A DNA stretch of 64,000 bases from IMG/VR virus record IMGVR_UViG_3300020057_000001, positions 62,001 through 126,000 of that record. One strand, 5' to 3'. Shown here in pieces: positions 41,523-49,603 of the stretch. Both the position numbers and the translations under genes were made by a program. The first letter of the stretch is position 1; each line of letters opens with the position of its first letter. The notes beneath the pieces were generated by a model. It saw only the letters and a program-made list of their open reading frames with translations, was not told the origin of the DNA and did not search any database. The DNA comes from a virus.

Positions 41523-44149
41523 CCACCACCCCCATGCCGAGCTTGCTCTTGAAAGAGCATCCGAGCTTCATTGATTTTCCCAAGGTCCGCAGTTACGGCT
41601 ATACATCCGGTAGTGGCGCACAAAATCCCAAGTTCCACACCGTTGCGAATTACAGACGTGACCGTCACGGACGAATCTGCTACACCGAGGTCCCGGAAGT
41701 CCCCGATAACAACCCCACTTTCTTCAAAGCGGACAGTTGTCGTACCCGTATCGGCTAGTGCTAGATCAAAAGTTAGCGCAGTTCCGTAATTTTCACATAA
41801 TTGTAAAAGAACGGATTTAAAAGCTTCGCTCAAACCAGCCGACATGCCCGATGCCCTTGCAGCGTAGATGTAAGACATGCCTGCGCCAGGGACGACGCCG
41901 TTGCGGGAAGCTGCTTGAACGGCTTGAATAGCATCGTCAACTCGGTCGGCTCTTTCTTGAATGCTTGCAGAGTGCCCGCCACCGACAGAAATTGTAACCA
42001 GACCGCCCGTGAGTTCGGCGTTGCGTGCCGAAATAACATCGGCACCTTGGCGTGTGGGCGCAAAGCTAACAGCTTTTTCGTTCTGCGCAGCTCGCTCGGG
42101 AATCGTGTGCTTTGCCGCACGACCTGTGAGGATAGTCTTAAAGGGCTGCACCTCAATAGAGGTACAAGTACCTAGGTCGTCGTAGGTGGACGTTCGGTAA
42201 CTAGCGCCATCTTGCAGGGTGGCGCACGTGATAGCGGAAATGTCCAAGAGTCTCTGATACTCGACGTTCATTTCCGGGCTTAAAGCGAGTTTCGATAAAA
42301 AGATGCGTCCTGTGTGCTTTCCGTGAGCGAGGTTGCGGTTCTGCACCATTACCTCGTTGGCAAGACCTTCACCGATATCTTTTGCGAAACAGACCAAGTG
42401 TTGCTTGAATTGCCCATTGCTCTGGGCAGCAATACTGTTAACAGCTTGTGTGATCTGCTCCATGCTCTCAAGGTTCCCATTGTAGATAAAGACTGCGGGA
42501 CCTTGAAGAACAAAAGAGTCGTTCTCGGCAGATTTTTCTGACACTGAAATAGCTAAGCTCTTGTGGTACTCGTACCCACGACCTGCACAGTAACCGTTTT
42601 GGCGTACAATTTTGTAGAGTTCATTCTGCAAAGCATCTTTTGCGATAGTGACCGTCCCATAGGCACCTACGTTGTCTAGGGCTTCTAGCGCAGCGGTGGC
42701 GATGTCGGAATCGCCATTAGAAGAAGTCATAGCTACGTGGTGTAAAAGGCTCGCATCTCGGATAGCAAGTTCCTCTACCTTGAGAATGGCTGCTTCTGCT
42801 TCTCGTTTAAATTGACGGGCGAGAGCTTGAGGATTTTTAGAAGAACTGTTGAGTATAGCGCTGGATACTGCCGCCGCAAGCACGAGAGTGGACGTCGTGT
42901 TGTGGGTGACAATGAAATTGTCTGTGATGTAAAGATTGTCAGGGTTACTGACTTTTATACACATCATAGGGGTTGTAACCCCTGTGGCTGTAATTTTGTC
43001 TAGCCTATTTCCGTACTTAAAGTTTTCTAAATGTGTGACGCTCCAGATCGGCGGCGGGAAGTAGAGGTTACCTTCTTCGTGTTTCTGTAGCGACATCTTT
43101 ACAGGTTTACCTAAACTGAGGCAAAGGTCGGTAAAGTCTTGAGCCAGCTCTTTACTGACGCTGCTAAACGCAACCACGCTGCTGTTAGTCGTGTAAGCGT
43201 CAGCGTCTGTTAAACCTTGAAATAATTTTTCACGATGATTCGCAGTTGTGTAGAGGTATGATTTAGGGATAAATTGTGCGCCTAGCAATCCTATAGACGC
43301 AAGAATTTGTTGCATGGTCTTACCGTCGGTCGAACGTCCCTGTATGCTTACGCGAAATGAAGAATCACTTACTACGTAGGTAGAAGAGAGGTTAAACCCT
43401 TCGGGAAGAACCAACTTAGCGATAATGTGCTCTTTTGGCTTACTCAAAGAAATTTCAACAGATCCCGTACCACGAAGTGAGACATCGCCAAGTAAGACAC
43501 CCACGAGGTATGGGTCGAGAGGCATCTCTGCCTCATTGTTGCAGAATTGGACGTGAGTGAGAGGCGAGTAGTATCGTTTTTGGGTCTCTCCTTCGTTGTT
43601 AGCAATTATATAATCTTTGGCTAAATCACCCGTTGTTTTTGTTTCTAATCGAGGGCCGGTAGTACCCGCGTTTGTAACAGTCCAGAGGTGGTCGGCGCAG
43701 CATTCCACCTCGCGGTTGTCACTGAACAGCAGTTTGTAAATCTCTCGCTCGCCTTTAGGGAACACCCCTAAGACGGTTTGAATGGTTCCGTTTGTCCCAC
43801 AGATTCCCATGCCTACTGTGACGTCCCGCATCTCAATGAAGCCTTTAGGTGTCAGCACTTTAGAGTACAGAGGCTGAGGGCCGTCGCCTGCATCTAATAC
43901 TGTCTTGGCAGAAGACTGGTTGCAGAAGTAATGAATGGCGTGCTCTATCGGGTCGTTGAATTCTAATGCCTTTAAGACAGTAATACCGTCCTTGGTGTAA
44001 GTGGCACAAAAATCACCGAGCGGGTCACGCTTTTCAATAATTGCGGGTTTGCCGGAAGGTCCGAGGGTGGACCCCACCGCTTGAGCGATCTTCGAGAGAG
44101 CTTCTACGGCTTTGCGTGAAGCGTCCTGTATTTCTAAAGTTTTTGTCAT
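41519..44149 (-). CDS. groEL: GroEL-type chaperonin interrupted by an intein
   Basis: 876 aa from ATG 44149 (GAGGA ribosome site); removing the intein (residues 91-417) leaves about 549 aa, the normal GroEL size. The GroEL parts include GSTLGPSGKPAIIEK, KDGITVLKAL, VVPGAGMSYIYA and a glycine-rich end (HGGGG). The intein interrupts the ATP-binding loop DAGDG/TTSTLVLA between glycine and threonine, so unspliced protein should be inactive. Phage chaperonins fold virion or replication proteins and some work without GroES; no GroES-like gene is visible here. Confidence 0.93.
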   Translation of the reverse strand: MTKTLEIQDASRKAVEALSKIAQAVGSTLGPSGKPAIIEKRDPLGDFCATYTKDGITVLKALEFNDPIEHAIHYFCNQSSAKTVLDAGDGPQPLYSKVLTPKGFIEMRDVTVGMGICGTNGTIQTVLGVFPKGEREIYKLLFSDNREVECCADHLWTVTNAGTTGPRLETKTTGDLAKDYIIANNEGETQKRYYSPLTHVQFCNNEAEMPLDPYLVGVLLGDVSLRGTGSVEISLSKPKEHIIAKLVLPEGFNLSSTYVVSDSSFRVSIQGRSTDGKTMQQILASIGLLGAQFIPKSYLYTTANHREKLFQGLTDADAYTTNSSVVAFSSVSKELAQDFTDLCLSLGKPVKMSLQKHEEGNLYFPPPIWSVTHLENFKYGNRLDKITATGVTTPMMCIKVSNPDNLYITDNFIVTHNTTSTLVLAAAVSSAILNSSSKNPQALARQFKREAEAAILKVEELAIRDASLLHHVAMTSSNGDSDIATAALEALDNVGAYGTVTIAKDALQNELYKIVRQNGYCAGRGYEYHKSLAISVSEKSAENDSFVLQGPAVFIYNGNLESMEQITQAVNSIAAQSNGQFKQHLVCFAKDIGEGLANEVMVQNRNLAHGKHTGRIFLSKLALSPEMNVEYQRLLDISAITCATLQDGASYRTSTYDDLGTCTSIEVQPFKTILTGRAAKHTIPERAAQNEKAVSFAPTRQGADVISARNAELTGGLVTISVGGGHSASIQERADRVDDAIQAVQAASRNGVVPGAGMSYIYAARASGMSAGLSEAFKSVLLQLCENYGTALTFDLALADTGTTTVRFEESGVVIGDFRDLGVADSSVTVTSVIRNGVELGILCATTGCIAVTADLGKINEARMLFQEQARHGGGG
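42899..43879 (-). mobile_element. Intein with LAGLIDADG homing endonuclease in groEL
   Basis: 327 aa. First residue is proline (PQPLYSKVLTPKGFIEM), last residues VTHN with threonine at +1. Splicing blocks: A-block LTPKGFIEMRDV, B-block CCADHLWTV, F-block MMCIKVSNPDNLYITD and G-block NFIVTHN. The tryptophan in B, cysteine at the fourth F position and threonine in G are the triplet of class 3 inteins, which lack a nucleophile at position 1. Between the splicing halves lie LAGLIDADG-type motifs (LVGVLLGDVSL, LFQGLTDADA), so it is probably a mobile element. Confidence 0.88.
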
Positions 44150-44817
44150 GGCAAATCCTCGTATTTTTTGAGTAGTGTAGCGGCTTCGTCCATGCTCTTG
44201 GCGAAACACTCTACCTGTACTTTAAATGTTTTGGCAAAAGATAACAGGTTGACGTCAGGTGGGTTACCCCAGACTAATTTACGGTGGCGTAACGGATGCA
44301 CAAGGCAGAGCGTTAAAAGCCCGAGGTCCCAAGCAAACTGCCCATAGGAAGTTTTGGCAACAGGTTCTTTCACGTCGTGAGAATACGGTGTTAGATCCCA
44401 TACGTTCCCTGCGTTGGTTGAGTCTTCTCGGTACCATGAGGTTTGGTCCCAGGTCGGAGGCGTCGTGCCTTTGGAAAGAATGACTGCGGCCTCGCCTAGT
44501 TTGGATAGTGTGCCTCTTTTCGAGGTCGTCTGGTAGTGCATAAACACGACGTCACCAAACGTAAGCTGCGGGTACGCCGAAAGGTCTGCGGTATGCGACA
44601 TCGCTTTTACAAGGTCCATCTTGCTATGTCTAAAGGTCAGTAAGGTGACACTATCACTAGAGGTGCCTTGGTTCAAACGAGTGAGGAGGGTTTTTGCTTC
44701 TTCTTGTTTGACGGGCATGTTGAACACGTAGACGTCGGCACTCGGCATAGGGGCTTCCCACACACTGTCAGTGCTGACGACTTGAATTGAGATAAGATTG
44801 TCTTCAGACTTCATCAT
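44146..44817 (-). CDS. Hypothetical protein upstream of groEL
   Basis: 223 aa from ATG 44817, inside the end of the SSB gene (14 bp overlap). Alternating beta strands and helices (SADVYVFNMP, VTLLTFRH, FGDVVFMHYQT, EAAVILSKG) and conserved-looking YGQFAWDLGLLTLC and HPLRHRKLVWGNPP. The fold pattern recalls a degenerate Rossmann or methyltransferase-like protein, but no catalytic motif is evident. Overlaps groEL by 4 bp. Function unknown. Confidence 0.55.
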   Translation of the reverse strand: MMKSEDNLISIQVVSTDSVWEAPMPSADVYVFNMPVKQEEAKTLLTRLNQGTSSDSVTLLTFRHSKMDLVKAMSHTADLSAYPQLTFGDVVFMHYQTTSKRGTLSKLGEAAVILSKGTTPPTWDQTSWYREDSTNAGNVWDLTPYSHDVKEPVAKTSYGQFAWDLGLLTLCLVHPLRHRKLVWGNPPDVNLLSFAKTFKVQVECFAKSMDEAATLLKKYEDLP

Positions 44818-45178
44818 CGGGGGTAGCCTCTTTTGCAAACTTAGAGAAGCCTGCTTGGTCGTGTCGGTTAAATGCAACGATGTCCGTAAGGACAACTTCT
44901 TGAATTAAGTCTTCTGTTATAGTTTTGTCGGCTTCTTCAAACTCTACGTAGAAACTGCTCATAAAACCGTGAGCGATTACTACAGAGCCGCGCTTGACAT
45001 GCTGTAAAGCATGACGAGCTACATCGTCTTTCGCAACTACCGTGTGGGGGAAGGATTCACCTCGGCTGTTTACGATACCGATATCAAATTTAACTAGGGA
45101 GCCGCCGTTTCGGCGGGTTTTTACGTTAAGGTCAGAAGTTACAACCCCCATCAACTCACACCTGAAGTACGAAAACAT
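44804..45178 (-). CDS. ssb: OB-fold single-stranded DNA-binding protein
   Basis: 124 aa with AAGGAT before the ATG. OB-fold layout of SSB: LMGVVTSDLNVKTRRNGGSLVKFDIGIVN, then RGSVVIAHGFMSSFYVEF; acidic C-terminus ATPDDEV could serve as the partner-binding tip. It differs from the larger gp32-like protein at 28652, so the phage may carry two SSBs. Driven by the sigma-70-like promoter at 45214. Confidence 0.65.
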   Translation of the reverse strand: MFSYFRCELMGVVTSDLNVKTRRNGGSLVKFDIGIVNSRGESFPHTVVAKDDVARHALQHVKRGSVVIAHGFMSSFYVEFEEADKTITEDLIQEVVLTDIVAFNRHDQAGFSKFAKEATPDDEV

Positions 45179-45213
45179 TTTTAAATCCTTTTTAAAATTT
45201 CTAGCACTTCTGT

Positions 45214-45242
45214 AGTGTAACGGGCGCTAAGAAAAAAATCAA
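45214..45242 (-). promoter_or_regulatory. Sigma-70-like promoter for ssb-groEL unit
   Basis: Minus strand TTGATT-N17-TACACT, 36 bp before the ssb ATG; -35 overlaps the stop of the upstream gene. Confidence 0.6.
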
Positions 45243-47050
45243 GCGAGGCTGTTCCAGTCTAGGTGCTGGGCGGTCGAGAGAGGGTTGTCGCAAGTAGGAG
45301 CACCCGTGAGGCTCCTCTTACCTTCGCGTGCTTTGTTTGACGCAGCGGTGTAATGCCCTAGATACACGTCTTTGTAAATGACCGTTTGAACTTCTTTCGA
45401 TAGCTTAAAAGGTATATTAAAGGTATCCGTAAATTCCTTTACCGCAGGTTTAAACGATTCCAGTCTGCCACCCAGTCTTTGCTGTATAACAACGAATACA
45501 GCGTCGATCAGTTGGTTTATCAAACTCACCATATGACTTTCAACCATAAAAGAAGGCGTAAGGTATTGAGACGTCCCCAGTTCTATACGGCACAAGCAGT
45601 GCAACATAGCGGCTCTAGGGTTGCTAAAGCGCTCAGGGTACTGTTGAAATTCAGCTCGCACAAGCTGAGGTAGCAGACCAAAGTAAAACGCGTTAAAGTC
45701 GGGCGGTAACCTTGGGCCGTGTGTGTTTAACGGGTCGTAGGGGTTAATAAACGAACATCTTTCCCAGCCTAGCGAAGCAGCGTCCAGATCCTTTGTGTGC
45801 TCGTTAAAGTCAAAAAATTGCTGAGTATACGGGGGAAGCTCGCGCATAGGCGGAAACCCCTCAAGCGTGCGATCCGCTTTTGCTCGGTCGACATCTAGTT
45901 TGCCGTGGCGTGTGTAAGTAAGCCAACAGAAAGGCCGATGTTGATAAATGACAGCTACTTTACGGTAGTTCTCAAGCACTAGCTCATGGTACTTGGCAAG
46001 CTGCTCCGTAGAGGAGAAGAGCCACTGATCTGGCGCCTCGCCGCAATCCACACGCCTGAAGTACTCTACCCACCACGTGTAACGCGCCATCTCGGTAATG
46101 TTTTCACGGTAAGGGATGAACATGGGCGCTACGCTCTCGTTCATGTCGAGTTCGCCCGTGTAGTAGTGGTCGGTACGAAAGTCTAAAAACACTTTTAATT
46201 GTGCATGGAGTTTATACTTTTCGTCTCGTTCAGGCAAACCCCCGGATGCACGTTGCAGCACTAAGCCTCGGAGGGTTTTCTCAATTGCTTCGGTGTATTG
46301 GATGGACGAAGAAAAATCGTTGTTCCGTGCTTTGACAGCAGCGAAGTAAAAATAATCTTTTGGCTTTTCTACGTAGGTGGTTATCCACTTTAAAAACGTA
46401 GTGAAATACTCGGGGCGCAGTCGCGGGTGAATATCAAAGGGGGTCATGTAGATATGCGCTATTTTCTCTGCGGGCTCTTCGGGCTCAAGTTGTACGGCTA
46501 TGTGCCCGAAGCGCATAGGTAAGGCTAGGCGCGTCATGAGGCAGCTACGTCTCTCTATACCGTCCCAGAATTCTAACCCACCAAACAGAAAAGTCAGGAT
46601 TTTCGAAAACAGAAACTGGATATCGTCGCTGTCTTCAGGGTTTTGCCACGCTGCGGGACTGACGCAACCAATACGCTCGTCTAGTATCTCTAAAAGCTCG
46701 CGATGCGTAGCGACGGGCATCGGGATAACATCCATCTTGGTCGGGTTACAAGTGAAATACTCGTAAAACACGTTACCGGAGACGTCAGGGCTAGGGAAGT
46801 AGGGGTCAATGAGAGGACGGAAGTTAACCATGTCCGTTTTTGAATTTTCATGAAACTCAATAAAAGAGGGGTCGTATACAACGCGCCCGTTGAAGGAGCC
46901 GTTGAATGCGGGGTTTACGGTAGGGCGCTTCCCTGCGGCGTAGAGAGCTTTAATCTTCTCTAGAGTAGGGTCACGTACCACGACGTCGTCGTGAAGAGTA
47001 GTAGATCTAAGCGCCGTGACATTTGCAATAGCTCGTTTTTTCTTAATCAC
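45239..47050 (-). CDS. Large protein of unknown function next to the initiator-like gene
   Basis: 603 aa from GTG 47050 (AGGAT upstream). No recognised domain. Rich in aromatic residues (EYFTCNPTKMD, TPFDIHPRLRPEYF, DYFYFAAVKARNND, WWVEYFRRVD) with no P-loop or nuclease motif. It is made 13 bp after the winged-helix gene, from promoter G, and lies between it and ssb. A role in replication start or early host takeover is possible but unproven. Confidence 0.6.
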   Translation of the reverse strand: MIKKKRAIANVTALRSTTLHDDVVVRDPTLEKIKALYAAGKRPTVNPAFNGSFNGRVVYDPSFIEFHENSKTDMVNFRPLIDPYFPSPDVSGNVFYEYFTCNPTKMDVIPMPVATHRELLEILDERIGCVSPAAWQNPEDSDDIQFLFSKILTFLFGGLEFWDGIERRSCLMTRLALPMRFGHIAVQLEPEEPAEKIAHIYMTPFDIHPRLRPEYFTTFLKWITTYVEKPKDYFYFAAVKARNNDFSSSIQYTEAIEKTLRGLVLQRASGGLPERDEKYKLHAQLKVFLDFRTDHYYTGELDMNESVAPMFIPYRENITEMARYTWWVEYFRRVDCGEAPDQWLFSSTEQLAKYHELVLENYRKVAVIYQHRPFCWLTYTRHGKLDVDRAKADRTLEGFPPMRELPPYTQQFFDFNEHTKDLDAASLGWERCSFINPYDPLNTHGPRLPPDFNAFYFGLLPQLVRAEFQQYPERFSNPRAAMLHCLCRIELGTSQYLTPSFMVESHMVSLINQLIDAVFVVIQQRLGGRLESFKPAVKEFTDTFNIPFKLSKEVQTVIYKDVYLGHYTAASNKAREGKRSLTGAPTCDNPLSTAQHLDWNSLA

Positions 47051-47063
47051 TGGTTTGTAAATC

Positions 47064-48053
47064 CTATTTAGAACGTGTGTGGGTATTTAAGCGTTGCGTT
47101 AATGAAAGAGATTCGGTAAAATCTGTAGCCGCTTCGTGAAGAGCGTGTTCCGCAGCGGCATGAACTTCGGGCGTAGTTGCATCGTGTAGGAGAGCTACGC
47201 GGAATTCTTCTTCTACTAGTAACCCCGAGTTCACAGGGAGGTTAAACCGTTCAACGGCACTCAGTAAATGGCTCAGCTCCGTTCTGTAGGGTACCACGAG
47301 AGTATTGGCTGTGTTTGTATTAGCGAAGAGCAAAAACGGGCACAAGGAGAGTTTTCGATAGTCGAAGCAGTCAATCATCGGTGGAATCCCTGTAGTGTAC
47401 TGCTTATGTACCAGAGCACGGGCGGTCTCTATTTCAAAAGCCGAGGATGCGCAGTATTCAAAAACAGATTCAAGGTACTCGTTCCCTAGGGCTTTGTATA
47501 TAGCTGCACGGCTAGGGCGAAGCTGGCGTGCCAAATTAAGCGCTGTCAGGTCGGACGCTAGCAAACCAACAATATCGTAGCTCTCTGTAAAGATGCGAAG
47601 ACCTCGTTTAAGTAGTTCGGCCCTTATTATTACGGTATTGCGATTCAAACTAGACTTGTAGCTAAAGAAAAAGGAACCGGGTAACCGTGTACCTTGGCGT
47701 AGAGATGTTCTGCTTTTGGTGGATTCACCTACCGGAGAGGTAAGCCAGTTACTCATAGGCTTGAGTGTGTACTGGGGATGGTTACCGGCGGTATGCGTAA
47801 TATCAAGTACACCCCGAGACGTTAAATGTCTAAGTGCGGCAGCAACAGCGGTCTTTCCCATCCCTGTTGCGTCAGTGAGATTCTGGCGAGACGGCATGAA
47901 GGCGTCCGAGTGAAACAATAGATGCATCAGGATAACAAACCCCCCCGAATCGAGCCTTAAATCCAAAAGCTCCCGCCGCAGCGTAAGGTACTTAGTTGTT
48001 TTAGCTTTTACCGCTTGATACGTACTCTCAACATACTCTGATTTCCCTAACAT
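47064..48053 (-). CDS. Winged-helix protein, replication initiator or repressor candidate
   Basis: 329 aa. Residues 35-105 form a winged helix-turn-helix (FMPSRQNLTDATGMGKTAVA then ALRHLTSRGVLDITHT and a wing). The rest is helical without a known enzymatic motif. The gene starts about 110 bp from a 28 bp iteron array and is read away from it, as in plasmid and phage initiators that bind upstream iterons. It is transcribed from promoter G. Initiator versus transcription regulator cannot be told from sequence alone. Confidence 0.55.
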   Translation of the reverse strand: MLGKSEYVESTYQAVKAKTTKYLTLRRELLDLRLDSGGFVILMHLLFHSDAFMPSRQNLTDATGMGKTAVAAALRHLTSRGVLDITHTAGNHPQYTLKPMSNWLTSPVGESTKSRTSLRQGTRLPGSFFFSYKSSLNRNTVIIRAELLKRGLRIFTESYDIVGLLASDLTALNLARQLRPSRAAIYKALGNEYLESVFEYCASSAFEIETARALVHKQYTTGIPPMIDCFDYRKLSLCPFLLFANTNTANTLVVPYRTELSHLLSAVERFNLPVNSGLLVEEEFRVALLHDATTPEVHAAAEHALHEAATDFTESLSLTQRLNTHTRSK

Positions 48054-48093
48054 AAACCCTCTCAGTAAATTGCGATCAATACTACTTTCAACC

Positions 48094-48120
48094 GTATCGG
48101 CAGACCCAAACGAAAGTCAA
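48094..48120 (-). promoter_or_regulatory. Sigma-28-like promoter G
   Basis: Minus strand TTGACTTT-N11-GCCGATAC: seven of eight -10-like bases match FliA. The -35-like half diverges and also gives TTGACT, so dual recognition is possible. It is 40 bp before the winged-helix gene. Confidence 0.5.
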
Positions 48121-48150
48121 GCTCTATTTCTACCTGACCTAGAATTCAAC

Positions 48151-48230
48151 CCAAGGGGTACCCTGGTATCAAAACCGGACAGGGGGTACCCTGGTATCAA
48201 AACCAGCCAAGGGGTACCCTGTCCGGTTTG
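48151..48230 (+). repeat. Three 28 bp iterons centred on GGTACC
   Basis: GGTACC palindromes at 48157, 48185 and 48213 are spaced exactly 28 bp. The first two units share GGGGTACCCTGGTATCAAAA; the third changes to GGGGTACCCTGTCCGGTTT, and AAACCGGACAGGG (from 48173) pairs with CCCTGTCCGGTTT (48217-48229). More GGTACC sites follow at 48264, 48287 and 48354. Confidence 0.85.
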
Positions 48231-48363
48231 AAGGATAGCTTGTCCGGTTTTAATTTCCAAACAGGTACCCAACTAGTGCTTGTTAAGGTACCCACCCCGG
48301 TCATGTAAAGCAAAATTCTAAGTTTGTAATCAACCTGGGGTAGGCTGGTTTTAGGTACCCCCC

Positions 48364-48382
48364 CTGCCCGTGCGACGGGCAG
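48364..48382. other. Perfect hairpin at the putative origin
   Basis: CTGCCCGT-GCG-ACGGGCAG, an 8 bp GC-rich stem with a 3-base loop. No U-tract follows on the minus strand and only a mixed A/T tract on the plus strand, so a structural role is as likely as termination. Confidence 0.6.
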
Positions 48383-48440
48383 CTATTAATAATAACTAAT
48401 AAAAACTTATTAATAAAAAAAAAAACTAACAATAAAACCA
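48383..48440. other. A/T-rich tract, possible unwinding element
   Basis: Almost entirely A and T with a run of eleven A residues (about 48415-48425), directly next to the hairpin and iterons. Consistent with a duplex-unwinding element. Confidence 0.5.
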
Positions 48441-48697
48441 ATGCGCGAGGCGCAAATTGCTGCGCGCTCCGCTTGCACACTTCGGAATCCGGAAGGCGGT
48501 GGATCATTCTTACCTCCAGCAATGAAGCCAACTCCCTCCTGAAGGCATTTCCTCTCTGAAGCCTACTTTTAGCCCTCCTGTGATGCCCTAGACCTCTGAC
48601 CCTTGTCAGTGTAGCCATTGAGCTTTAGAACGTCACCTTGAGGCTGAAAACAACTTTCCCCTGTAGCCCTGTGCCCATGTAGCCAAAAGTAGCACCA

Positions 48698-48726
48698 TTG
48701 CAAAACTAGAACATCCAAGGTAAAAT
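48698..48726 (+). promoter_or_regulatory. Promoter for the virion gene block
   Basis: TTGCAA-N17-TAAAAT (GGTAAAAT), 27 bp before the ATG at 48754. One of the few plus-strand boxes with a fair -35. Confidence 0.6.
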
Positions 48727-48753
48727 CATGTAGCAACTCATGAAGGATTTGAA

Positions 48754-49590
48754 ATGATTAATAAAACTAGCATTTCTGATGTGAATACTACCCCTGGACT
48801 GACTGGAATTGGGAACCTACTGGGTAAAAGCCCTGTAGCCTCCTTCAATCTCGACGGCATAGAAAATCTTATCAACACCAAAGGGTTTTTGGGGTTTCAT
48901 ATCAAATCGGCGATAAATCCCGACAGAAACACGGTCACTGCTGGCTTAAATCCTAACGATAACGGCTACTCACGTATTTTCTACTCTGTTCATCCTGTAC
49001 GTCTGGTGCCAACAAACATGAGCCTGACGGATACCCTTACGCGTGTCGGGTTAGCGATTCAAGGCAGTTCTGTACTCAACCTTTCTGGATCCTACTTAGA
49101 CAACCCAAACGCAAGAGTTCACGCAAAAACCGGCGACCTTATTGTAATGAACCCGAGTTTCACCGAGGTCTACGATCAGATCGTCGACTACGACGGAGAA
49201 GCGGTACTAAAACTTCACTACCCTGCCCGTGAGGTGGACTACCTAGCGTCCTCGAAACAAGCCTTCGAGTTTGGCGTAGACTTCCTACTTACCCCGGACG
49301 GCTCAATTCAGTGGCTGAGAGGTGCACTCAGTCCTTCCAAGGGGGACGTGCTTAGCATCGTGTACACAGCCTCACCCATCTACGTAGTAAACCGCGTAGA
49401 GCATAGTTTGCGAATTCTGCCTAGTAACACCACGGGCAACGGTAGTAGCCCAAGACAAGCGCGCTACGCGCCTCAACTGCTTTTAGCCAATCTCTCAAAC
49501 GTTCGATCCGAGGGACCTTCCTTTGACCCATTCTCACTTCCTGTCGTCCAAGACTGGCAAAAATATTTACTCGCTCACGAAAAATACTAA
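48754..49590 (+). CDS. Putative virion structural protein
   Basis: 278 aa, AAGGAT ribosome site. Beta-rich with a proline/asparagine-rich C-terminus; contains LGFHIKSAINPDRNTV and GDVLSIVYTASPIYVVNRV, typical of neck or tail-tube proteins but not assignable. First gene of the plus-strand block starting at the origin region; that position and the late-type promoter support a virion role. Confidence 0.5.
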   Translation: MINKTSISDVNTTPGLTGIGNLLGKSPVASFNLDGIENLINTKGFLGFHIKSAINPDRNTVTAGLNPNDNGYSRIFYSVHPVRLVPTNMSLTDTLTRVGLAIQGSSVLNLSGSYLDNPNARVHAKTGDLIVMNPSFTEVYDQIVDYDGEAVLKLHYPAREVDYLASSKQAFEFGVDFLLTPDGSIQWLRGALSPSKGDVLSIVYTASPIYVVNRVEHSLRILPSNTTGNGSSPRQARYAPQLLLANLSNVRSEGPSFDPFSLPVVQDWQKYLLAHEKY

Positions 49591-49603
49591 AGGAACCAGC
49601 AGC

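Larger units (their letters stand above)
48054..48753. other. Non-coding switch region, putative replication origin
   Basis: 700 bp without a convincing gene, the only long gap in the window. It separates minus-strand genes from plus-strand genes. In order: promoter G, three 28 bp iterons plus three more GGTACC palindromes, an 8 bp perfect hairpin, an A/T-rich tract, a stretch (48441-48690) in which I see nothing definite, and a plus-strand promoter. Iterons, an unwinding-type A/T tract, adjacent DNA-binding protein and strand switch together suggest an origin. Confidence 0.6.

Noticed and set aside
48151-48230. CRISPR or transposon end repeats
   Set aside because: Only three contiguous 28 bp units without spacers, centred on palindromes; iterons explain them better.
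48301-48618. 105-codon minus-strand frame in the origin region
   Set aside because: It runs through the hairpin and poly-A tract, encodes low-complexity residues there, and has no ribosome site.
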